A DNA stretch of 64,000 nt from JASGJS01 sp047601185 (GTDB lineage: Bacteria > Pseudomonadota > Gammaproteobacteria > JAURND01), in assembly GCA_047601185.1 (NCBI GenBank), contig JASGJS010000001.1, positions 806,001 to 870,000 on the forward strand, read 5' to 3'. Each line of letters opens with the position of its first letter. Within the stretch, counting starts at the first letter, position 1. The position numbers and the translations under genes are program-made. The notes beneath the pieces are model-generated. The model was given only the letters and a program-made list of their open reading frames with translations. It did not search any database and was not told where the DNA came from. Positions 23,990-32,102 of this stretch are shown here, piece after piece.

Positions 23990-24330
23990 AATCTAAATCC
24001 TTCTTTAGCAATATTATAAAGCAAAGCTGGGTTCGAGTAGTTTTCCGGATGTTCCCATTCATCTAGCCATATAGGCAGGGGTGAAATGTTGACGCCTTTC
24101 TCCAGAAGCACGTCATATGCTATATCTGCCATTGTTAACATCGTTGTCAGGAGTTTTTGGTGAGAACCTTTTAAGAGGATGGCGACGTCCGCATCACTAT
24201 TTGGGCGATGAGTCCCTCTCGCTCTACTACCATAGACAATAATGCTTGCCACCTTGTAGCGCTTGGCTATCAAAGCAAGAAAACGTCGAACGGCTTCTTC
24301 TGTGTTGCGGTCAAGGCGCTGTAAGTTCAT
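23986..24330 (-). CDS. MNT-type minimal nucleotidyltransferase, probable antitoxin
   Basis: Residues 30-51 carry the polymerase-beta nucleotidyltransferase motif VYGSRARGTHRPNSDADVAI, with the GS and the D-x-D metal pair. At 114 aa it is a minimal enzyme. In characterised HEPN/MNT modules the MNT partner adenylylates the HEPN toxin on a tyrosine and neutralises it; by analogy this is the antitoxin. It is the upstream gene of the pair, 51 bp from rpe. Confidence 0.82.
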   Translation of the reverse strand: MNLQRLDRNTEEAVRRFLALIAKRYKVASIIVYGSRARGTHRPNSDADVAILLKGSHQKLLTTMLTMADIAYDVLLEKGVNISPLPIWLDEWEHPENYSNPALLYNIAKEGFRL

Positions 24331-24381
24331 GGGTAAGCCTTCACAAGGTTTAATTAGTCATATTTTCATAGCTTAAGCGAG

Positions 24382-25050
24382 TTATAAACTGTTTAATTGC
24401 TCCCGAAAATCCCCCAATATTATACCATAATCCGGCGTATTAAAAATCGCAGAGCCCACCACAAAAGTATCAGCCCCAGCTTTGGCTATCTCTTGAATAT
24501 TATTGATCTTTACGCCGCCATCAATTTCGAGTCGGACTGAGCAGCCGGAGGCGTCGATCAAGCGCCGTGTTTCTGCCAGTTTATTTAAGCTGCTCGGAAT
24601 AAAGGCTTGATTAGCAAATCCTGGATTGACGGACATCAGCATGATCAACGCTAATTTATCGATGACGTAGGGTAGGGGGGAAAGTGGGGTGGCGGGATTG
24701 AACACCAGCCCCGGTTTTGCGCCTGAATCGATGACCAGTTGGAGGCTGCGGTCTAAATGTTCGGTGGCTTCAGGGTGGAAGGTGATATAAGTCGCGCCGG
24801 CTGCAGCGAAGGCTTTGATCAGGCGGTCAACCGGTTTGGTCATTAAGTGCACGTCAATGGGTGCGGTAATGCCATAATTGCGTAGGGCCTGGCAGACTAA
24901 CGGGCCGGCCGTTAAATTGGGAACATAGTGATTATCCATCACATCTAAGTGAATCCAATCAGCCCCTGCGGCAAGGGCGGCGGTGGTTTCTTCACCCAGA
25001 CGCGCAAAATCTGCGGATAATAATGAGGCGGCGATGATGAAAGGTTGCAT
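24382..25050 (-). CDS. rpe: Ribulose-phosphate 3-epimerase
   Basis: Rpe interconverts ribulose 5-phosphate and xylulose 5-phosphate in the pentose phosphate pathway. The TIM-barrel motifs are present: IAASLLSADFARLGEE at the N-terminus, HLDVMDNHYVPNLTAGP near residue 36 (metal-binding His and Asp), LMSVNPGFANQAFIP near 140 and EIDGGVKINNI near 176. I start at 25050 (MQPFIIAAS) with GGAGAAG upstream; the longer open frame is not coding. The start overlaps the Rieske gene stop by one base (TAATG). Length is 222 aa. Confidence 0.96.
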   Translation of the reverse strand: MQPFIIAASLLSADFARLGEETTAALAAGADWIHLDVMDNHYVPNLTAGPLVCQALRNYGITAPIDVHLMTKPVDRLIKAFAAAGATYITFHPEATEHLDRSLQLVIDSGAKPGLVFNPATPLSPLPYVIDKLALIMLMSVNPGFANQAFIPSSLNKLAETRRLIDASGCSVRLEIDGGVKINNIQEIAKAGADTFVVGSAIFNTPDYGIILGDFREQLNSL

Positions 25051-26090
25051 TAACTTCTCCAGTGCAGAGTGGTGGGCTGAACAGGATTGCGAAACTCGCG
25101 TTGTTCTAAGCGGGCTTGGATAAATTCTTTTTTGAGTTGTTGATACCATTTGGCTTGAGTATCCGCATCTTGAATCAACATCAGCGGTGGATTTTCTTTT
25201 AAGCCTTCTTGCTGTTTGACAATCACCGACATGTCTTGATGCAAGAAACTGCGCGCAAAAGGTCTCAGCAGGGGTTTGAGCCAGGCAATCCAAGCGGGTA
25301 AAGTCCAATAAAAAAATTGATGAATTTCCGTCGATTCCGCGTTAAGCGGGGTGAGGGTGGTGACGGCGCACACGGTATGTTTACCGGTCTGAATGTGTTC
25401 AATCCGCACGCCGGGTAACATAAATTGAATTTCTGTGGTTAATTCCCCGCCTAATAATCGATACGCTTTGGAATTCTTAGACGGTTTATGTTTGACCATT
25501 TTAAACCCAAGCGGAATGGGGGCAAAGTGTTTGGCTTTTTCGTGCATGCTTTTTTTGGAACGCCACCACCAGGATCGATGGACGAACGGTCCGTGAGCAG
25601 GATCCATTAACCCGACGACGGCATGATCAATACTACAAGGGAATAGGGCTTTTTCCGTCAATTGGGGAGCAATATTGCCAACGGTAGGAACTGTCGGAAC
25701 CTCAGGTAAGGTGTCAGGTATTTTATCGGACGGAATAAAAACCCAAATATTGCCTTGCACTTCTCGACAGGGATAATGCATGACCTTGATGCGTTCAATA
25801 TTCAATTTTTGATCAGCGGTGAGGGAGGGAATGGCCGTGCAAACCCCTGCCGTATTGAATCGCCAGCCATGATAACAGCATTCAATTTCGCAGCCGTCAA
25901 ATTGCCCATAACTTAGCGGAATGCCACGGTGAGGGCAAATGTTGCGCAACGCAAACGGGGCGCCGCTTGGGTCGCGTCCTAACACGATGGGGCGATTTAG
26001 CAAAGTTTTGGCTTGTAGGGCCTTGGGTTTCAATAGATGGCCGGGCATGGCCATATACCAGACATCCGTCAAAAAGGTTTCAGATTGCAT
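25050..26090 (-). CDS. Rieske non-heme iron oxygenase, alpha-subunit type
   Basis: The Rieske 2Fe-2S site is complete: CPHRGIPL near residue 52 and CCYHGWRF about 20 residues later. The mononuclear iron site is suggested by DHAVVGLMDPAHGPFVH near residue 160. Such proteins hydroxylate or demethylate aromatic or sterol-like substrates using an external reductase; no reductase gene is next to it. I start at 26090 (MQSETFLTDVWYMA), the usual N-terminus; ATG at 26147 is an alternative. It is probably cotranscribed with rpe and is divergent from gshA. The substrate cannot be read from sequence. Confidence 0.88.
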   Translation of the reverse strand: MQSETFLTDVWYMAMPGHLLKPKALQAKTLLNRPIVLGRDPSGAPFALRNICPHRGIPLSYGQFDGCEIECCYHGWRFNTAGVCTAIPSLTADQKLNIERIKVMHYPCREVQGNIWVFIPSDKIPDTLPEVPTVPTVGNIAPQLTEKALFPCSIDHAVVGLMDPAHGPFVHRSWWWRSKKSMHEKAKHFAPIPLGFKMVKHKPSKNSKAYRLLGGELTTEIQFMLPGVRIEHIQTGKHTVCAVTTLTPLNAESTEIHQFFYWTLPAWIAWLKPLLRPFARSFLHQDMSVIVKQQEGLKENPPLMLIQDADTQAKWYQQLKKEFIQARLEQREFRNPVQPTTLHWRS

Positions 26091-26161
26091 AGGGTAACTC
26101 GCAATTTCGCTGCTTTTAAGGTATAAGGGGTTGGTGCCAAATTTCATTCGAAGAGAACGCC

Positions 26162-27451
26162 ATGTCGAAATTTTCCAACCAGCCGAACTTAACGCATAGT
26201 CTAAATACACCATTACACCAATTAGAGCAACGCTTATTCGATCAACAAGTTCAAATTGAATGTTGGTTTAGGCAACAATGGCGCGAAGTGCCTTTGCTCT
26301 TTTACACTTCGGTCGATTTGCGCAATGCCGGTTTTAAAATGGCGCCAGTGGACACTAATTTGTTTCCGGCGGGATTCAATAATTTAAACCCCGCCTTTAT
26401 GTCGCTCTATATCCATGCCATGCAAGCGTTGATGGAGAAGATTTGTCCAGCCTCCAATGGTGGCGTATTAATTATTCCCGAGAATCATACCAGCAATCTA
26501 TTTTATTTTGAAAATATCGCGACCCTACAGGAAATTTTTAGCAAGGCCGGTTACCCGGTAAGGATTGGCTCTTTATTGGAAAATCTCTCGCAGCCCAAAC
26601 AGATTACCTTGCCCTCTGGTAGAACATTAACCTTAGAGCCGCTGGTTCGACAAAATAATCGCTTACTCGTGGAAAATTTTTCACCTTGCGTGATTCTGTT
26701 AAACAATGATCTCGCCGGTGGTATTCCCCCTATTTTAATGGATCTCGAACAAAAAGTATTCCCTTCATTGGCGCTGGGTTGGCAAAATCGCTCTAAAGCT
26801 AAGCACTTTGAACAGTATCAAGCCGTGAGTGAGCAGTTCGCGCAGCAATTTGGTCTTGATCCTTGGGTTATTTCGCCCCTGTCTCAAGAATGCGATGAGG
26901 TGGATTTTATGACGGGAGAGGGTGAAGATCGCTTGGTTGCAGAGGCAGAAGCGCTATTTGCTGCCATTACTGCTAAATACCAAGAATACCACATCACTTA
27001 TCCCCCTTTTGTGGTGGTTAAAGCCGATGCGGGCACATATGGCATGGCGGTGATGATGATTAAAGATCCGCAAGAAATCAAACAGTTGAATCGCAAACAA
27101 CGCCAAAACATGTCGACCACTAAAGGCGGCCGAAAAGTGGGGCGGGTTTTGTTACAGGAGGGTGTTTATACGTTTGAAACCTCGGGCGCTAATGCCGAAG
27201 TTGCCGAGCCAGTGGTATATATGTTAGGACGCACAGTATTGGGTGGGTTTTATCGTATCCACGCCAACAAAGGCATTGACGAAAATTTAAATGCACCCGG
27301 CATGAATTTTGAACCTTTAGCCTTTTCGGATGTTTGCAATTATCCCTGTCAAGAACCGGCGGAAGTGAGAAATTTATATTATAGTTATGGGGTTATTGCG
27401 CGATTGGCGTTGTTGGCGGCGTGTAAAGAATTGCAGGCGGTAATGGTTTAG
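26162..27451 (+). CDS. gshA: Glutamate-cysteine ligase (proteobacterial TIGR02049-type)
   Basis: It joins glutamate and cysteine, the first step of glutathione synthesis. The sequence matches the family first described in Acidithiobacillus ferrooxidans rather than E. coli GshA: DLRNAGFKMAPVDTNLFPAG near residue 55, VVKADAGTYGMAVMM near 285 and the C-terminal LGGFYRIHANKG. Length (429 aa) is normal for it. gshB is not in the window. It is divergent from the Rieske gene with about 70 bp between starts. Confidence 0.9.
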   Translation: MSKFSNQPNLTHSLNTPLHQLEQRLFDQQVQIECWFRQQWREVPLLFYTSVDLRNAGFKMAPVDTNLFPAGFNNLNPAFMSLYIHAMQALMEKICPASNGGVLIIPENHTSNLFYFENIATLQEIFSKAGYPVRIGSLLENLSQPKQITLPSGRTLTLEPLVRQNNRLLVENFSPCVILLNNDLAGGIPPILMDLEQKVFPSLALGWQNRSKAKHFEQYQAVSEQFAQQFGLDPWVISPLSQECDEVDFMTGEGEDRLVAEAEALFAAITAKYQEYHITYPPFVVVKADAGTYGMAVMMIKDPQEIKQLNRKQRQNMSTTKGGRKVGRVLLQEGVYTFETSGANAEVAEPVVYMLGRTVLGGFYRIHANKGIDENLNAPGMNFEPLAFSDVCNYPCQEPAEVRNLYYSYGVIARLALLAACKELQAVMV

Positions 27452-27756
27452 ATTTCACCAAACTGATTGACGTGTATCTCGCCATCTGGAAATTTTGCGA
27501 TAATATCTAGCTCTCCGCCCATCGCTTCAATATAGCTACGCAGTGTTGAAATATACATATCGGCACGTCGTTCAATGCGTGATACATTAGCTTGTTTTGT
27601 TTCCAAGATCTCTGCCAATCTGGCTTGGCTCATGTGTCTTGCTTGTCTAAGTTCTTGAAGGGGCAATTCCCTTAAAAGCTGTGTAGTTTTTTGCACAGAT
27701 TTTTCCCGAGCGTCAGGGGACATTTTTTGTGTTAAAAGATTAAATGGTTTACTCAT
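27448..27756 (-). CDS. XRE-family antitoxin-like regulator
   Basis: The 102-aa protein has a helix-turn-helix at residues 40-75 (RQARHMSQARLAEILETKQA then NVSRIERRADMY). The tail (ISTLRSYIEAMGGELDIIAKF) is the signature of HigA/XRE antitoxins. I start at the ATG 27756 (MSKPFN). A RelE/HigB toxin would be expected directly upstream on the same strand; instead another XRE gene lies there. It overlaps the gshA stop by 4 bp, convergent. Confidence 0.75.
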   Translation of the reverse strand: MSKPFNLLTQKMSPDAREKSVQKTTQLLRELPLQELRQARHMSQARLAEILETKQANVSRIERRADMYISTLRSYIEAMGGELDIIAKFPDGEIHVNQFGEI

Positions 27757-27799
27757 TGTATTAATTTTGTGATATAGCAATGGGGCTCTGGCTTTATTG

Positions 27800-28081
27800 C
27801 TAAACAAGCCTAATTTCTAAGTGCTTGCCCATAGCCTCAGCAGCATTTGCTAGTGTTTTCAGATTCAAGCTTGTGTTTTCGGGATCTAACAATCGATCTA
27901 GCTGAGAACGGCTTGTTCCCATTCTCTGTGCAAAAATAGATTTTTTAATCCCTTTTTTTTCCATATATTCTTTAATTTGCCATGCAAGGACACGTTTTAT
28001 AGCTTCTGATTGACATTCTGCCAACAAACCTTCTTCGTGCAAGAAATCGTCGAAATCACTACCTATGTGTGGATTATTCAT
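27800..28081 (-). CDS. XRE-family regulator, HigA-like
   Basis: The 93-aa protein opens with SDFDDFLHEEGLLAE, then VLAWQIKEYMEKKGIKKSIF, then the recognition part MGTSRSQLDRLLDPENTSLN and ends in a helix LANAAEAMGKHLEIRLV. This is a well-known stand-alone or HigB-paired antitoxin type. No toxin gene adjoins it. It lies 43 bp upstream of the next XRE gene on the same strand, so the two are probably cotranscribed. Confidence 0.75.
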   Translation of the reverse strand: MNNPHIGSDFDDFLHEEGLLAECQSEAIKRVLAWQIKEYMEKKGIKKSIFAQRMGTSRSQLDRLLDPENTSLNLKTLANAAEAMGKHLEIRLV

Positions 28082-28155
28082 ATCATTTACCTCTAAAAGT
28101 GATTTAGGGTATCGGTTTCTAGAGTTAACCTTCAGAATGTCGAGTAGCTTACGCT

Positions 28156-28551
28156 CTATTCAGCTGTAAAAGAAGACCCACACCCACAAGTCGTCTTGGC
28201 ATTGGGATTATTGCGGACAATAAACTGCTCACCTTGAAGATCTTTGCGGTAATCGATTTCGGCCCCTTTTAAATAGGGAAGGCTCATGTAATCAATCAAG
28301 ACGGTCACTTTACCGTCTTCGGCAACAGGAAACTCCACACTGCAATCGCCTTCCTCGGGCACTTCTTCAAAGCTAAAGCCGTATTGAAACCCGGAGCAGC
28401 CGCCACCTTGTACATAAATGCGCAGTTTAAGGGATAAATTGCCCTCTTCTTGCATCAAGCTGAAGATTTTTAAGGCAGCGCTTTCGGTCATGCGCAGGTC
28501 GTCGTTAGCGGAATTGGGATTTTCTGGTATCATAATGGGCGATTTTAACAT
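28156..28551 (-). CDS. erpA: Iron-sulfur cluster insertion protein ErpA
   Basis: This A-type carrier delivers Fe-S clusters to client enzymes, including IspG/IspH in E. coli. The three cluster cysteines are visible in VQGGGCSGFQYGF and TTCGCGSSF at the C-terminus, with the family tail NPNAKTTCGCGSSF. The start is ambiguous: ATG at 28551 or 28533, both preceded by the same GCCCATT sequence and neither by a clear Shine-Dalgarno. It is divergent from hemJ with an 18-bp gap if the longer form is used. Confidence 0.93.
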   Translation of the reverse strand: MLKSPIMIPENPNSANDDLRMTESAALKIFSLMQEEGNLSLKLRIYVQGGGCSGFQYGFSFEEVPEEGDCSVEFPVAEDGKVTVLIDYMSLPYLKGAEIDYRKDLQGEQFIVRNNPNAKTTCGCGSSFTAE

Positions 28552-28569
28552 AATGGGCTGAAAAAAACT

Positions 28570-28995
28570 ATGTTATGGGTCAAGGCCTTTCATATCATTT
28601 TTATTGTCACCTGGTTTAGTGGGTTGTTTTATTTGCCGCGGCTGTTTGTTTATCACGCCAGTAGTTCCGATCCAATCAGTCAAGCGCGTTTTAAGGTGAT
28701 GGAGCGGAGGTTGTATTATGGCATTACCTTGCCCAGTGCCCTGCTCGCCACTGCTTTAGGTGGATGGTTGTTGAGCGCGCACTGGCGAATGTATCTTGCT
28801 CTGCCTTGGATGCAGTTAAAATTAGCGTTGGTAGTATTGGTATGGGGGTATCAAGGCGTCTGTGTGAGGTTTCTCAAACAATTTCGACGAGATGCCAATC
28901 GGTTGTCTGCCACCTTTTATCGCTGGTTTAATGAAATTCCAGTGGTATTCTTAGTTGTGATTATTATATTGGTGGTAGTGCAACCTAAGTTGTAA
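28570..28995 (+). CDS. hemJ: HemJ-type protoporphyrinogen oxidase
   Basis: HemJ oxidises protoporphyrinogen IX to protoporphyrin IX in heme synthesis at the inner membrane. The 141-aa protein has four hydrophobic segments and the family N-terminus VKAFHIIFIVTWFSGLFYLP with conserved His, followed by RLFVYH. The conserved ERRLYYGI and FRWFNEIP-like YRWFNEIPVV segments are present. hemL, an early heme gene, lies 240 bp further on the same strand; the intervening rubredoxin is on the opposite strand. Confidence 0.9.
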   Translation: MLWVKAFHIIFIVTWFSGLFYLPRLFVYHASSSDPISQARFKVMERRLYYGITLPSALLATALGGWLLSAHWRMYLALPWMQLKLALVVLVWGYQGVCVRFLKQFRRDANRLSATFYRWFNEIPVVFLVVIIILVVVQPKL

Positions 28996-28997
28996 GG

Positions 28998-29168
28998 CTA
29001 AATCTCTACCATCTGAAAATCTGCCTTACTCGCTCCACAATCCGGGCAAAACCAATCGGCAGGTACATCTTCCCATAAGGTCCCCGGTTCAATGCCATCT
29101 TCTGGCCAGCCGAGGGCTTCGTCGTAAATATATCCACACAGCAAACATAAATATTTTTTATATAACAT
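28998..29168 (-). CDS. Rubredoxin
   Basis: This 56-aa electron carrier has one iron held by four cysteines, CLLCGYIYDEALG and CPDCGASKADF. I start at 29168 because GGAAG stands 8 bp upstream and the protein then has normal rubredoxin length; the longer open frame upstream overlaps the divergent hemL start and is not supported. Its stop lies 2 bp from the convergent hemJ stop. The redox partner is unknown. Confidence 0.94.
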   Translation of the reverse strand: MLYKKYLCLLCGYIYDEALGWPEDGIEPGTLWEDVPADWFCPDCGASKADFQMVEI

Positions 29169-29231
29169 GAGCGGCTTCCAAAATGGGTAAACAGGGTTTA
29201 TTCTATGCAAAAAATTTTGGGGGTGCAATGC

Positions 29232-30518
29232 ATGTTTACGCAATCTACAGCCTTATTTGAAGAAGCGAAAAAATATATTCCTGGTGGGGTGAATTCCCCG
29301 GTACGCGCTTTTGGGGGCGTGGGTGGTACGCCAATATTCTTCAAACGAGGAGAGGGGGCTTATCTCTGGGATGTCGATGGCAATCGCTATATCGATTATG
29401 TCGGATCATGGGGCCCTGCAATTTTGGGTCATGCACACCCTGCGGTGGTCGCAGCGGTGCAAGCAGCAGCAGCGAATGGCCTCAGTTTCGGAGCGCCCAC
29501 AGAAGGCGAAATTCGGATCGCGCAAAAAATTCGTCAGCACATCCCCAGTATGGAGCAGGTTCGTCTCGTCAGTTCGGGGACAGAAGCTGTGATGAGCGCA
29601 CTGCGGTTAGCGCGTGGTATTACTCAACGGGATAAAATCGTAAAATTTGCGGGGGGTTACCATGGTCATTCCGATGCGTTATTAGTTAAGCCGGGTTCAG
29701 GCAGTTTAACGCTGGGAATAGCAGGCTCTCCGGGGGTTCCAGAAATCATCGCGCAGGCCACTTGTGTTGCGCCCCATAATGATTTGGCTGCGGTCGAGAA
29801 CATATTCCAGCAAATCGGCGAGCAGATCGCTGCGGTAATTGTGGAACCTATCGCAGGCAACATGAATTGTATTTTTCCTGTCCCTGGATTTTTAGAAGGG
29901 TTGCGAAAATTATGTGATCGCTATGGCAGCTTATTGATTTTTGATGAAGTGATTACCGGTTTTCGAATTCGGTTAGGTGGAGTTCAGACTCATTATCAGA
30001 TTGAGCCGGATTTAACGACGTTAGGAAAAATCATCGGTGGCGGAATGCCAGTGGGCGCTTTTGGTGGGAAAGAAAAGTGGATGCAGCATTTGGCGCCGCA
30101 AGGTTCGGTCTATCAAGCGGGCACCTTGTCCGGTAATCCTGTGGCGGTAGCGTCGGGGTTGGCGACATTATCGGAAGTCGAAAAACCTGGATTTTATGAG
30201 CAGTTAGCGGCAAGCACTGAATATTATACAGCAGGATTGCGCAAAATCGCTGATCAATACAGTATTCCCTTGCAAACTCAGGCGATGGGCGGAATCTTTG
30301 GCGTCTATTTTAGTGAACATATCCCCACTACCCTTGCAGAGGTTTTGCAATGCAATGAACCACGTTTTAAGCAATATTTCCACGGGTTATTAAAGGAGGG
30401 CGTTTATATTGCGCCTTCAGCCTATGAGGCGGGATTTATGTCGATCGCCCATACTCGTGAAATCCTAGACCAGACCTTGCAGGCGACCGAGACGGTCTTT
30501 AAGACGCTTTCGAGTTGA
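29232..30518 (+). CDS. hemL: Glutamate-1-semialdehyde 2,1-aminomutase
   Basis: HemL makes 5-aminolevulinate from glutamate-1-semialdehyde, the C5 entry into heme synthesis. It is a PLP enzyme of fold type I. Motifs: YIPGGVNSPVRAFGGVGG at the N-terminus, SSGTEAVMSALRLARG near residue 116, GGYHGHSD near 147, IFDEVITGFR near 240 and the PLP lysine in TLGKIIGGGMPVGA near 265. Length (428 aa) is normal. I start at 29232 (MFTQSTALFEEAK); a frame nine codons longer is less likely. The end overlaps the convergent DUF4282 gene by 20 bp. Confidence 0.97.
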   Translation: MFTQSTALFEEAKKYIPGGVNSPVRAFGGVGGTPIFFKRGEGAYLWDVDGNRYIDYVGSWGPAILGHAHPAVVAAVQAAAANGLSFGAPTEGEIRIAQKIRQHIPSMEQVRLVSSGTEAVMSALRLARGITQRDKIVKFAGGYHGHSDALLVKPGSGSLTLGIAGSPGVPEIIAQATCVAPHNDLAAVENIFQQIGEQIAAVIVEPIAGNMNCIFPVPGFLEGLRKLCDRYGSLLIFDEVITGFRIRLGGVQTHYQIEPDLTTLGKIIGGGMPVGAFGGKEKWMQHLAPQGSVYQAGTLSGNPVAVASGLATLSEVEKPGFYEQLAASTEYYTAGLRKIADQYSIPLQTQAMGGIFGVYFSEHIPTTLAEVLQCNEPRFKQYFHGLLKEGVYIAPSAYEAGFMSIAHTREILDQTLQATETVFKTLSS

Positions 30519-30753
30519 GCGCATTTTTAATATCGGTCAACGTATCGTTCATTCGGAATAAGACTAACAGTGACTCACATAAGAGACGCCAAACAAGCGG
30601 GCCTATGAATAGCGTGATAATGCCCAGTCCTACATTATGGTCGTAAAAGTTGATGAAAACTAAAATGATTAAGCCTACAATGCCTAACCAAAATAAAGCT
30701 TGGATTAAGTATAAGCTTAACATGCGACGGAACGCCAAAAAATCTCTAAACAT
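30499..30753 (-). CDS. Small membrane protein, DUF4282 family
   Basis: The 84-aa protein has two hydrophobic segments (about residues 14-34 and 43-62) and the family signature FLAFRRMLSLYLIQALFWLG at the N-terminus, with RLLCESLLVLFRMNDTLTDI at the end. DUF4282 proteins are small inner-membrane proteins of unknown function. It overlaps the end of hemL by 20 bp and is divergent from waaA. Confidence 0.75.
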   Translation of the reverse strand: MFRDFLAFRRMLSLYLIQALFWLGIVGLIILVFINFYDHNVGLGIITLFIGPLVWRLLCESLLVLFRMNDTLTDIKNALNSKAS

Positions 30754-30778
30754 AATGTTTCTCTAAATGAAGGTTGAT

Positions 30779-32032
30779 ATGCGTCATATCTATACTATTA
30801 TATTCTACCTGATTTCTCCCTACATTTTTTTACGTCTGTGGTGGAAAGGCAGAAAAACGCCCGGCTATCGTCAGAATTGGGCGGAGCGTTTAGGGTATGC
30901 GCCAGAATTGCCGAGTTGTATCTGGTTGCATGCCGTATCAGTGGGAGAGTTACTCGCTGCTAAGCCCATCGTGATGGCGTTGCAGAAACATTACCCTCAA
31001 ACGCCTATCGTGCTGACGGGTATGACAGCAACGGGTCGAGCCTTGGCGCAGCCTTTGTGTAACCAGATGGTGCACTATACCTATGTGCCTTACGATTTCC
31101 CCAGCGCAGTTCGACGATTTTTACAACGCAGCAAACCCCATCTCGCCATCATCATGGAAACCGAATTATGGCCGAATTTAATCTACGAAACGGCTGCTCA
31201 GCGCATTCCCATTGTGATAGCAAACGCCTGTCTGTCTGAAAAATCGTTTCGAGGCTATCAAAAAATTCCTGCTATCGTCAAACCGATGATGGATGCTATC
31301 AGCTTGATTGGTGCTCAAACGGCTATCGATCGTGAGCGGTTTATTCAAATTGGCGCAAATCCTGATAAAACTTTGGTATGGGGGAGTATTAAATTTGAAG
31401 TGATTGTACCGCAGGCTCTGGTGACGGCTGGACGTGAAGCGCGCCAGGCTTGGTCTCAACCCCGTCCTGTCGTGATTGCAGCGAGCACCCATGCGCCCGA
31501 AGAAAAAATCGCATTGCAAGCGTTTCAAATCCTCCGCAAAAACTTTCCCGATGCGTTGTTAATTGTGGTGCCGCGCCATCCGCAGCGTTTTGATGAGGTA
31601 GCGGAGCTATGTAGAAAGCAGGGATTCAAAACGCTGCGCCGTTCTGAGCAAAAAACCTGTACGCCTGACGTTGATATTTTTTTAGGCGATAGCTTGGGAG
31701 AAATGTTTTTCTTTTATGCAATGGCCGATGTGGTATTTTTAGGCGGCAGCCTTCTGCCATTAGGGGGGCATAATTTGCTAGAACCCGCTGCGTTAGGTTT
31801 GGCACTGACCACCGGCAATCAAATATTTAATATTGAAGAAGTGGTGGATTTGCTCAAAGCGCAACAAGCTTTGCGCGTCGTGGCGAATGAAACAGAACTG
31901 GCACAAGCTTGGAATGAATTATTGACGAATCCTGATTTACGAGAGGCCATGGGGCGCGGCGCAAGCGCAGTGGTGGAAAAGAATCGCGGGGCTTTAGAAA
32001 AGCATATGGCGGGTATTGCTAAATTTGTATAG
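30779..32032 (+). CDS. waaA: Kdo transferase (3-deoxy-D-manno-octulosonic acid transferase)
   Basis: WaaA adds Kdo residues to lipid IVA, linking lipid A to the LPS core, on the cytoplasmic face of the inner membrane. An N-terminal membrane anchor (residues 5-20) is followed by the GT30 signatures WLHAVSVGELLAAKP near residue 45, METELWPNLI near 125, VWGSIKFE near 200 and GGHNLLEPAALG near 325. I prefer the ATG at 30779 (MRHIYT), which has GAAGG upstream, to the ATG at 30767. The number of Kdo residues added cannot be read from sequence. Length is 417 aa. Confidence 0.95.
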   Translation: MRHIYTIIFYLISPYIFLRLWWKGRKTPGYRQNWAERLGYAPELPSCIWLHAVSVGELLAAKPIVMALQKHYPQTPIVLTGMTATGRALAQPLCNQMVHYTYVPYDFPSAVRRFLQRSKPHLAIIMETELWPNLIYETAAQRIPIVIANACLSEKSFRGYQKIPAIVKPMMDAISLIGAQTAIDRERFIQIGANPDKTLVWGSIKFEVIVPQALVTAGREARQAWSQPRPVVIAASTHAPEEKIALQAFQILRKNFPDALLIVVPRHPQRFDEVAELCRKQGFKTLRRSEQKTCTPDVDIFLGDSLGEMFFFYAMADVVFLGGSLLPLGGHNLLEPAALGLALTTGNQIFNIEEVVDLLKAQQALRVVANETELAQAWNELLTNPDLREAMGRGASAVVEKNRGALEKHMAGIAKFV

Positions 32033-32102
32033 CTTCCTGGATTGCTTCGTCGCAAAAAGCACGCTCCTCGCAATGACGCCCCGATATTTTTTTACATTCG
32101 CT

